Shown here: positions 1-6,328 of the stretch, in pieces
Layout: each line of letters opens with the position of its first letter
Position numbering within the stretch: the first letter of the stretch is position 1
Assembly: GCA_023426505.1 (NCBI GenBank)
Contig: JAFAAP010000088.1
Coordinates: 1 to 13,835, forward strand
Reading direction: 5' to 3'
DNA: 13,835 nt
DNA from: Pseudomonadota bacterium
GTDB lineage: Bacteria; Pseudomonadota; Alphaproteobacteria; Rhizobiales; Beijerinckiaceae
Notes under the pieces: generated by a model
The model's database searches: none
Seen by the model: only the letters and a program-made list of their open reading frames with translations
What the model was told of the DNA's origin: nothing
Made by a program: the position numbers and the translations under genes

Positions 1-36
1 CGCTCTGTCGGTTTCGGAGAGAACGGCGATCCGCAT
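1..36 (-). CDS. pntA: NAD(P) transhydrogenase subunit alpha, N-terminal 12 codons only (partial)
   Basis: The minus strand from position 36 reads ATG then MRIAVLSETDRA, and the gene leaves the window at base 1. This start resembles the conserved N-terminus of the alpha subunit of the proton-translocating NAD(P) transhydrogenase (typically M-K/R-I-A-V-x-x-E-T), the enzyme that couples hydride transfer between NADH and NADP+ to proton flow across the inner membrane. A GGGGT stretch 5-7 bases upstream can serve as ribosome binding site. The upstream neighbour on the same strand is an aa3-oxidase subunit IV gene, an arrangement I recall from Hyphomicrobiales genomes. Only 12 residues are visible, so alanine dehydrogenase, which shares this N-terminal fold and signature, cannot be excluded. 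Confidence 0.55.
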   Translation of the reverse strand, partial: MRIAVLSETDRA

Positions 37-101
37 GAATTACCCCGCGTCGATAGCTTAGCCTTTAGGTTGCATCATTCTTAGACGGGTCGGGAAGCTT
101 A

Positions 102-395
102 TCAATAGAGGATGAGGGCCAGCAGAAGCAGGATTGCGACGCCGGCGGGCGCGCGCACGCCGATCGATGGGGAAAACGCCCCGACGGCACCGGCCGCAAG
201 CGAGAGAATCACGCCGAAGATCGCCGTGAGCCACGCATGCTTGATGCCCCCGACCGCCAGCGCGAGCACGTGGCAGATGACGACGGCGGTTCCGATTTCG
301 GCGAACCGGACGAATCCGCTGTAGGTCGCCTCATGAGCGGGCGCGTCCATGTCCGGACTATAGCCCCCATGCGGCGCGTGTTTTGTATTCGCCAT
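102..395 (-). CDS. aa3-type cytochrome c oxidase subunit IV
   Basis: A 97-residue small membrane protein. The N-terminal part contains MDAPAHEATYSGFVRFAEIG (about residues 16-35), which matches the short bacterial aa3-oxidase subunit IV family (MD..eHe.tY.gF), followed by a hydrophobic helix. Two more hydrophobic stretches follow (about residues 52-74 and 82-97), so the protein is longer than the minimal one-helix subunit IV. It is expected to sit in the inner membrane as an accessory subunit of the haem-copper terminal oxidase. I placed the start at the ATG at 395 (MANTKH), because the family similarity begins just after it. In-frame ATGs at 416 and 461 would add residues unlike the family. 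The SD is weak (CGGGG about 10 bases upstream). A probable pntA starts 65 bp downstream on the same strand, so the two may be cotranscribed. No catalytic oxidase subunits lie in the window. Confidence 0.8.
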   Translation of the reverse strand: MANTKHAPHGGYSPDMDAPAHEATYSGFVRFAEIGTAVVICHVLALAVGGIKHAWLTAIFGVILSLAAGAVGAFSPSIGVRAPAGVAILLLLALILY

Positions 396-507
396 GATCA
401 ATGCCCCGTTCAGCATCAGTTCGTGAACGCTGCGTTTAACCCATGCGGTGAGCAGCCGCAATCTTTCGGATGGACTTGGCGAGAACTTTATGAACGAGCC
501 GCCAAGG

Positions 508-1725
508 TTACTTTATTCCAAGAAACTCCCGCCATTGCGGCAGGCACACGGTCTCGAAATCATAATGCGCGAGGGCGAATCGGCGCGCCTCCTCGGCCAT
601 GGCGGCGGAGCGATCCTTCTCGACGAGCGCCTCGCGCACCCGCCCCACCAGGGCCTGCCGGTCGAAGAACGGGAAGAGGCGGCCCGTCACCCCGTCCCGA
701 ATGACCTCCTCCACTGGCGGGGTCGCGGAGGCCACGATGCGGCAGCCGAGCGCCATGGATTCGATCAGGGACCAGGACAGCACGAAGGGGTATGTCAGAT
801 AGAGATGGGCGGATGAGACCTGCAGGACCTTCACGAACTGGTCGTAGGGCAGGTTCCCGACGAAGTGGACCCGGGACCAGTCCACGGGACGCTCGATGGA
901 GGACCGGAACACGTCGAGCCAGCCCTTCCCGCCCGGCGCCTGGCCGGAATAGCTGGTGCCGGTGCCGCCGATGATCACCATCTGGAGGCGCGGGTCGATG
1001 TCGAGGAGGTCCGGCAGGCTGCGCAGGACCACATGCGCGCCGCGCATGGGTTCGATGTTCCGGGTCACGTAGGTCACCACGGGAACGGTCCGGTCGAGGG
1101 TGACGCCCTTGTCGCCGAGATGGATCGTCGTCTCCGGATTGGGCTTCAGCCGCCGGGCGTCGATGCCGTCATGGATCACGGCCACCCGATCGCGCAGGTA
1201 ATCGGGGAAGGTGTCCCGCTGATACCGGGTCGGCGCCACGGCGAGGTCGGCCGCGTCGAGCGCCCCGAGCTGCATGGCGTTCTTGATCCTGAGCTTCCAG
1301 ATCGTCTCCGGGTCGTGGGTCGAGAACTCGGGATCGAAGTCGAGATCCTGGCCCTTGGCGGCGTAGTAGTATTCGAAATAGGCCACGTGCCGGGCCTCAG
1401 GCCAGATGTCCTTGAGGAAGAGATTCTCGCCCCAGCCCGTGTTGACCACCACCACGTCGGGCCTGAAGCCCTTCTCGGCGAGGTGCATGGCCTTGTGGGC
1501 GACCCCGTAGGCTCGGCGCAGGCGGGGAATGACGGGCGAATAGCGGTTCTTGTAGGGAGCATCCTCGGGGCCTGCGACCGCCGCGTAGGGGTGGTACGAA
1601 AAGCCTGGAAGCGAGCAGGTCTTGGCCATCCCGAGAGCCGCGACCTCGTGCCCCTCGCGGGCGAGCGCCATGGCGAGGCGCCCGAACTGTCCCGGAAAAT
1701 TCTGATGGACGAAAAGTATCCTCAT
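508..1725 (-). CDS. Family 4 glycosyltransferase
   Basis: A 405-residue cytoplasmic or membrane-associated sugar transferase of the GT-B fold. The N-terminus MRILFVHQNFPGQFGRLAMA and the following ~150 residues match the specialised GT4 N-terminal domain that begins HQNFPGQF. The C-terminal GT1-like half contains VIHDGID (183-189), TRNIEPMRG (221-229), the nucleotide-binding stretch LQMVIIGGTG (247-256), and the acceptor/donor-binding segment SWSLIESMALGCRIVAS with E322 and the later E339/E340 (the usual E...E motif). The substrate cannot be read from the sequence; such enzymes often act in exopolysaccharide or lipopolysaccharide assembly. The open frame runs far upstream through high-GC sequence, but homology begins at the ATG at 1725, which has a GGGGCAGGA purine-rich SD. 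The gene lies 65 bp downstream of the AarF-like gene with no visible terminator, so it may be the last gene of that transcript. Confidence 0.88.
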   Translation of the reverse strand: MRILFVHQNFPGQFGRLAMALAREGHEVAALGMAKTCSLPGFSYHPYAAVAGPEDAPYKNRYSPVIPRLRRAYGVAHKAMHLAEKGFRPDVVVVNTGWGENLFLKDIWPEARHVAYFEYYYAAKGQDLDFDPEFSTHDPETIWKLRIKNAMQLGALDAADLAVAPTRYQRDTFPDYLRDRVAVIHDGIDARRLKPNPETTIHLGDKGVTLDRTVPVVTYVTRNIEPMRGAHVVLRSLPDLLDIDPRLQMVIIGGTGTSYSGQAPGGKGWLDVFRSSIERPVDWSRVHFVGNLPYDQFVKVLQVSSAHLYLTYPFVLSWSLIESMALGCRIVASATPPVEEVIRDGVTGRLFPFFDRQALVGRVREALVEKDRSAAMAEEARRFALAHYDFETVCLPQWREFLGIK

Positions 1726-1790
1726 TCCTGCCCCTGCCCTTCCCCTTGGCTTCAAGGGTCTAAGGCGAGACGGAGGAGGACGCAACCTCG

Positions 1791-3158
1791 TTACGCAGGA
1801 AGAGGCAGGCCGGCGGCGTCCAGAACCTCCTTCTGGCGTGCCGCGAGCCCGTCGAGGGAGAACTTCTCGATCTCGGTCTCGAACAGGCGGTGGTAGTTCA
1901 GCTCCGCCTTCAGATGCAGGAAGACGGCCCCCAGGCCGACCGCGGCGCGGTCCATGAAGACGAATTCCCGCGGCACCGTCACGGGGCCCTTCTCCTTGAG
2001 GGCCTTGTGGACCTCGAAGGCCTGCCGGCGGCCGTACTCGCCCGGCTTGACCCCGTCCGCCACCGTGCGGATGCGGTCGTCGAGGAGCGGCGCGTAGATG
2101 AAGCGCGCCCAGATGTTCAGGACGTCGATGAGTTCGTTCGACAGGCCCTTGAAGCCCCAGGTCTCGTAGGCGTGCACGATGCGGGCGCGGTCGTCCTGCT
2201 GAAGCCCGCGATAGAGATCGACCACGCCGCCCACGAACCGTGGATGGAAGATGCGGATGCAGCCGTAGTCGAGCAGGTTGATGCCCCGCGCCTCCCCGTC
2301 CTCGGAGAAGACGGTGTAGTTGCCCAGATGCGGGTCGCCGTGGATGACGGCCGCATGGCTGAACGGGTGCCACCAGGCCTTGAACATGGCGATGGCCAGC
2401 CGGTTGCGGATCTCGGTCGGGGCTTCCGTGAAGCCCAGGATCTTCTCGCCCTCGAGCCAGCTCAGGGAGAGGAGCCGCTTGGTGGAGAGTTCCGGGTGGA
2501 CCACGGGCACGCGCACCTCGTCCACGTCGGCGAGCGCCATGGCGTAGAGGGCGGCGTGCTTCGCCTCCCGCTCGTAGTCGAGCTCCTCCCGCACCCGCTC
2601 GCCGATTTCCTTCGCGATCTCGCGGGTATCGATGGCCGGATCCATCCGGCGGTGGACGGCGAACACGAGTTCGAGCTGCTTGAGGTCGGCCTCCACGGCC
2701 GACTGCATGTCCGGGTATTGCAGCTTGCAGGCGAGCTTCTCGCCCTCTTTCGTGGTGGCTCGGTGCACCTGCCCAAGGGAGGCTGCGGCGGCCGGGTTGA
2801 GCTCGAAGGAGCCGAACCGGCTCTGCCAGCCGGGACCGAGTTCCGCCTGCATCCGCCGCTTGACGAAGGCTGCCCCCATGGGAGGGGCCTCACTTTGCAG
2901 CTTCTGCAGCTCGGTGGCGTATTCGGGCGGGATGAGATCGGGGATGGTGGCGAGAAGCTGCGCCACCTTCATGATGGGCCCCTTCAGGCCTCCGAGCGCC
3001 TGGGCCAGTACCGCCGCGTTGGAGGCGTCGCGCCCCTCCGCGCCGAAGAGCCGTGCGCCCGCGATGCGGGCTGCGACCCCACCCATATTGGCGCCCACGC
3101 GCGCATAGCGGGCGGCGCGCGCGGAGAAGCGGTTCGCTTCGCGGTCGGAATCGGCCAT
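1791..3158 (-). CDS. AarF/ABC1/UbiB-family atypical kinase
   Basis: A 455-residue ABC1-family protein-kinase-like protein. Family members support ubiquinone biosynthesis or lipid metabolism through ATP binding rather than ordinary protein phosphorylation. Visible motifs are a KxGQ-type helix that here reads KVAQ (64-67), the alanine-rich nucleotide loop NPAAAASLGQVHRA (121-134), the lysine in ACKLQYPD (K145), the catalytic loop HGDPHLGN (273-280, D275 and N280), and the metal-binding DYG (297-299) replacing DFG. No C-terminal membrane helices are obvious, unlike UbiB of E. coli. The ATG at 3158 overlaps the stop of the upstream peptidase gene (TGATG), which fixes the start and implies translational coupling. 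The long N-terminal extension of the open frame beyond 3158 lies inside the peptidase gene and is not coding. Its exact role (quinone or other) is not shown; ubiB would be an over-call. Confidence 0.88.
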   Translation of the reverse strand: MADSDREANRFSARAARYARVGANMGGVAARIAGARLFGAEGRDASNAAVLAQALGGLKGPIMKVAQLLATIPDLIPPEYATELQKLQSEAPPMGAAFVKRRMQAELGPGWQSRFGSFELNPAAAASLGQVHRATTKEGEKLACKLQYPDMQSAVEADLKQLELVFAVHRRMDPAIDTREIAKEIGERVREELDYEREAKHAALYAMALADVDEVRVPVVHPELSTKRLLSLSWLEGEKILGFTEAPTEIRNRLAIAMFKAWWHPFSHAAVIHGDPHLGNYTVFSEDGEARGINLLDYGCIRIFHPRFVGGVVDLYRGLQQDDRARIVHAYETWGFKGLSNELIDVLNIWARFIYAPLLDDRIRTVADGVKPGEYGRRQAFEVHKALKEKGPVTVPREFVFMDRAAVGLGAVFLHLKAELNYHRLFETEIEKFSLDGLAARQKEVLDAAGLPLPA

Positions 3159-5017
3159 CAGGCGTTCCGTTCCATGGCTTCCAACTCGCCGATCAACCCC
3201 TCGATCATCGACAGTCCGATCTGCCAGAAGGACGGATCGCGGGCATCGAGGCCGAAGGGCGCGAGGAGTTCGGAATAGTGCTTCGTGCCGCCGGCCGAGA
3301 GCAGCGCGAAATAGCGGTCCACGAAGCCCTCGTTCGCGGTCTCGTACTTCCCGTAGAGCGAATTCACGAGGCAGTCGCCGAATGCGTAGGCATAGACGTA
3401 GAACGGTGAGTGGATGAAGTGCGGGATGTAGGTCCAGAAGCTCTCGTAGCCGGGACCGAGGCGGATCGACGGCCCCAGGCTCTCGTCCTGCACGGACATC
3501 CACAGCTCGCAGAGCTTGTCGGCCGTGAGCTCGCCGTTGCGGCGCTCGAGATGCACCTTGCGCTCGAAGGAATAGAACGCGATCTGGCGCACCACCGTGT
3601 TGATCATGTCCTCGACCTTTGCGGCGAGCATCGCCTTGCGCTGCACCGGGTCGGTGGTCTGGTCGAGCAGGCGCCGGAAGGTGAGCATCTCGCCGAACAC
3701 GCTCGCGGTCTCGGCGAGCGTCAGCGGCGTGGGGGCCATCAGAGCCCCGTTCGGGGCGGCCAGGACCTGGTGCACGCCGTGCCCCAGCTCATGCGCAAGG
3801 GTCATCACGTCCCGCGGCTTGCCCTGGTAGTTCAGGAGCACATAAGGATGCGCGGACGGCACGGTCGGGTGCGCGAAGGCGCCAGGCGCCTTGCCGGGAC
3901 GAGTCGGCGCGTCGATCCAGCGCTCGTCGAAGAAGCGCTTCGCGATGTCGGCCATGCGCGGCGAGAAGGCCGAATAGGCGGCAAGGACCGTATCCTTCGC
4001 CTCGTCCCACGCGATGGTGCGCTGCTCCACCTTCGGCAGGGGCGCGTTGCGGTCCCAGTGATCGAGCTTGTCCTTCCCGAACCACTTGGCCTTCAGGGCG
4101 TAGTAGCGATGCGACAGGCGCGGATAGGCCTCGCGCACGGCGGAGACCAGCGCCTCCACGACCTCGCGCTCGACCCGATTGGCGAGGTGGCGCGAATCCG
4201 CCACGTCCTCGAAACCGCGCCAGCGGTCCGAGATCTCCTTGTCCTTGGCGAGCGTGTTGGTGATGAGCGTGAAGGTGCGCAGGTTCTCCTTGAAGGTCTT
4301 GGCCAGCGCGTCGGACGCGTCCTTGCGCACGCTCTCGTCCGGATCCTGCATCTTGTTGAGCGTCGGCTCGATCGGCAGCTCCTCGCCGCGCACGGTGAAG
4401 CGCAAGGAAGCGATGGTCTCGTCGAAGAGCCGGTTCCAGGCGGCGCGGCCGGTCACCGACTTCTCGTGGAACAGCTTCTCGGTCTTGTCGTCGAGCTGGT
4501 AGGGCTTGTCCTTGCGCAGATCCTCGAGCCAGGGGCGGTAATGCGCGAGCGGCCCCGCAGCCATGGCCTTGTCGAGGACGGCGTCGTCGATGCGGTTGAG
4601 CTCCAGACCGAAGAACAGGAGATCGCTGGAGGCGGCCGTCAGGCGCTCCTGGGTGTCGCCGTAGAACTTCGCCCGCACCGGATCGGTGGTGTCGCCCGAA
4701 TAGACGAGGCCCGCATAGGACATGAGGCGCCCGAGCAGGTCCTCCACGGTCTCGTAGCGCTTCACCGCCTCGCCCAGGGTCTCCGACGCGTTGTCGCCCT
4801 GCGCCAGCGAATCGAGCTTGCCCCGATAGGCCTCGGCGAGCGCCTTGCACTCGGCCTCCGCCTTCGCGAGATCCGTCCGGAAGGCCTCGCTGTCCATGCC
4901 CGGATAGAGGTCCGACAGGTTCCATTCCGGCAGGACGCCGAGTTCGGTCTGCGCGGCGCCCGACGAGGCGATGTTGTGCAGGGGAGAGGCGTTCTGGAGG
5001 CTGAAGGTGCTTGGCAT
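3158..5017 (-). CDS. pepF: M3-family oligoendopeptidase (PepF-like zinc metallopeptidase)
   Basis: A 619-residue cytoplasmic peptidase that cleaves short oligopeptides inside a closed clamshell. The zinc site is TLAHELGHGVHQ with H409, E410 and H413, and the third ligand is E436 in LTLAETASVFGE, the expected ~25 residues later. The N-terminal oligoendopeptidase-F domain (about 60-200) and the C-terminal substrate-binding loop HFIHSPFYVYAYAFGD are both present, and the length is typical of the alphaproteobacterial PepF/M3 group, so the gene looks intact. The start at 5017 is the first ATG before the conserved LPEWNLSDLYPG segment. Its SD is weak (CCGGAA). The stop TGA shares its A with the ATG of the AarF-like gene. 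A possible promoter lies at 5049-5079. There is no signal peptide. Confidence 0.93.
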   Translation of the reverse strand: MPSTFSLQNASPLHNIASSGAAQTELGVLPEWNLSDLYPGMDSEAFRTDLAKAEAECKALAEAYRGKLDSLAQGDNASETLGEAVKRYETVEDLLGRLMSYAGLVYSGDTTDPVRAKFYGDTQERLTAASSDLLFFGLELNRIDDAVLDKAMAAGPLAHYRPWLEDLRKDKPYQLDDKTEKLFHEKSVTGRAAWNRLFDETIASLRFTVRGEELPIEPTLNKMQDPDESVRKDASDALAKTFKENLRTFTLITNTLAKDKEISDRWRGFEDVADSRHLANRVEREVVEALVSAVREAYPRLSHRYYALKAKWFGKDKLDHWDRNAPLPKVEQRTIAWDEAKDTVLAAYSAFSPRMADIAKRFFDERWIDAPTRPGKAPGAFAHPTVPSAHPYVLLNYQGKPRDVMTLAHELGHGVHQVLAAPNGALMAPTPLTLAETASVFGEMLTFRRLLDQTTDPVQRKAMLAAKVEDMINTVVRQIAFYSFERKVHLERRNGELTADKLCELWMSVQDESLGPSIRLGPGYESFWTYIPHFIHSPFYVYAYAFGDCLVNSLYGKYETANEGFVDRYFALLSAGGTKHYSELLAPFGLDARDPSFWQIGLSMIEGLIGELEAMERNA

Positions 5018-5048
5018 TTCCGGTGCAGGGTTCGAGAAAGGGGTCCCT

Positions 5049-5079
5049 CACATATTGGCCGCCTGCGCCTCCGGATCAA
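5049..5079 (-). promoter_or_regulatory. Possible promoter for the pepF-aarF transcript
   Basis: On the minus strand a TTGATC element (5074-5079) lies 16 or 19 bases ahead of CAATAT (5052-5057) or TATGTG (5049-5054). The match to the sigma-70-like consensus is partial and the spacing is not ideal. It sits about 35-60 bases upstream of the peptidase start in the divergent intergenic region. This is a weak call made by eye. Confidence 0.2.
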
Positions 5080-5110
5080 CCCGACCACGCCTGAGGATAA
5101 CCCATCGGAG

Positions 5111-5122
5111 CGGTCGAGACCG
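5111..5122. promoter_or_regulatory. Short inverted repeat in the pepF/regulator divergent region
   Basis: CGGTC-GA-GACCG is a perfect 5-bp dyad with a 2-base centre. It lies 93 bp upstream of the peptidase start and 70 bp upstream of the Fis-type regulator start. Its position suits an operator, possibly for the adjacent regulator, but dyads this short are frequent in GC-rich DNA. Confidence 0.2.
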
Positions 5123-5192
5123 TTAAGGGGCCGTTTACCCTTGTGGCGGCAGCATCGCCCCGCCCGACCCGACTCCTTGCCTCGACCGCCTC

Positions 5193-6221
5193 ATGCACCT
5201 TGCCCAGATCTTCACGGACGACATCCGCGCCCTGCGACAGGGCACGCCGGGCCAGGCGCTCTCGTCCGACCGGGAGCAGGTGGCGCGGCGGGCGGATCGC
5301 GCGGCCCGCACGACCGTACCCGTGCTGATCGAAGGCGAGCCGGGAGGCGGGGCCAAATCCCTCGCCCGGGCCATCCACGACGTGAGCGACCGGCAGCGCC
5401 CCTTCGTCCGCTTCCGGCCCGAGGGTTCCGGCGAATCGGATGCCGATTTCCTTCGCCACCTGCGGGACGCGCATGGGGGCACTCTTTTCGTTCAGGACGT
5501 GGAGCGCCTGACGCCTGAGGCGCAGGACCGGCTCGTCGACCTCCTGAGCGGCGTCGAGACGATGCCGCGCGGAACGCGCCGGGCGACGCGCCTCGAGATT
5601 CGGATCATCGCCGCGACGGATGTCTCGCTCATCGACGAGGTGCGCCGGGCCCAGTTCCGAGAAGACCTCTATTACCGCCTCCAGGTCCTGCCGATCGTCC
5701 TCCGGCCCCTGCGCGCCCGCCCCGAGGCCGTGGCCGAATGGGCGGAGCTGTTCATGCACCGGATCGGCGCCGACGAGGGCAAGAAGATGAGAGGCCTGTC
5801 GCCGGAGGCCGCGACGCTCCTCGCGCGATACAACTGGCCGGGCAATCTCCGCCAGCTGGAGAACGTCGTCTTCCGGGCCGTCCTCCTCGCCGAGGGCCCC
5901 TGGCTGACGCCCGCGGAATTCCCGCAGATCGCCGCGCACGTCCAGGGCTTCCGCATCGAGATCCCGCCGGTTCCGAGTCCTGCCGCCCTCGGGCCCGTGC
6001 GCGAGCCCATGCCCGCCGCGCGCCGCGATCCTCACAGCCTCGCCCTCGTGAACGAAAGCGGGGAGATGCACACGCTGGCGGAACTGGAGGCTCAGGCCAT
6101 CCGCTTCGCCCTTGCGCATTACCAGGGCCATCTGTCGGCCATTTCCCGCCGCCTGGGCATCGGCCGATCAACTCTTTACCGTAAATTGAAAGAACTTGGC
6201 CTAGACGATGCAGCCGCATGA
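5193..6221 (+). CDS. Fis-family regulator with degenerate sigma-54-activator AAA+ domain
   Basis: A 342-residue DNA-binding regulator related to bacterial enhancer-binding proteins. It keeps the AAA+ core landmarks FREDLYYRLQVLPI (155-168) and NWPGNLRQLENVV (214-226), and a C-terminal Fis-type helix-turn-helix (about 300-337, AISRRLGIGRSTLYRKLKEL). It has no N-terminal receiver, PAS or GAF domain. The Walker A region reads GEPGGGAKS (48-56), where the usual GESGTGKE lysine position is alanine. Walker B reads LFVQDVERL instead of LFLDEI. The ~25-residue segment holding the sigma-54-contacting GAFTGA loop is absent between RPFVRF (69-74) and GGTLF (95-99). It therefore probably does not activate sigma-54 promoters in the standard way; TyrR and Rhodobacter NtrC are known relatives that lack GAFTGA and work with sigma-70. 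ATG 5193 is the first usable start after an in-frame stop at 5124 and has no clear SD. The L,D-transpeptidase gene follows 107 bp downstream on the same strand. Confidence 0.85.
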   Translation: MHLAQIFTDDIRALRQGTPGQALSSDREQVARRADRAARTTVPVLIEGEPGGGAKSLARAIHDVSDRQRPFVRFRPEGSGESDADFLRHLRDAHGGTLFVQDVERLTPEAQDRLVDLLSGVETMPRGTRRATRLEIRIIAATDVSLIDEVRRAQFREDLYYRLQVLPIVLRPLRARPEAVAEWAELFMHRIGADEGKKMRGLSPEAATLLARYNWPGNLRQLENVVFRAVLLAEGPWLTPAEFPQIAAHVQGFRIEIPPVPSPAALGPVREPMPAARRDPHSLALVNESGEMHTLAELEAQAIRFALAHYQGHLSAISRRLGIGRSTLYRKLKELGLDDAAA

Positions 6222-6328
6222 CCCCTTCGTGCGTTAAGCGTAGCGGGTGTGCGGCGTCACATCGGTATTTTCATGAACAGGGGAGGATCGTTCTGTCTTC
6301 CCGCCCCATTGCGACAAGGACTAAGGCC

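Noticed and set aside
865..1896. 343-codon plus-strand open frame opposite the glycosyltransferase gene
   Set aside because: Antisense shadow caused by high GC at third positions; no domain and no start signal.
1726..2373. N-terminal extension of the glycosyltransferase frame
   Set aside because: This part is an out-of-frame reading of the AarF-like gene, Arg/Gly/Pro-rich; the family similarity begins at the ATG at 1725.
1890..3278. 462-codon plus-strand open frame opposite the AarF-like gene
   Set aside because: Antisense shadow with no recognisable motif, lying over a well-supported kinase-like gene and crossing into the peptidase gene.
3410..5518. 702-codon plus-strand open frame opposite the M3 peptidase gene
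   Set aside because: Composition (Arg, His, Val, Leu, Glu, Gly without domain pattern) is that of a mirror frame of a GC-rich gene. It has no SD or recognisable motif, and the opposite strand encodes a clear metallopeptidase.
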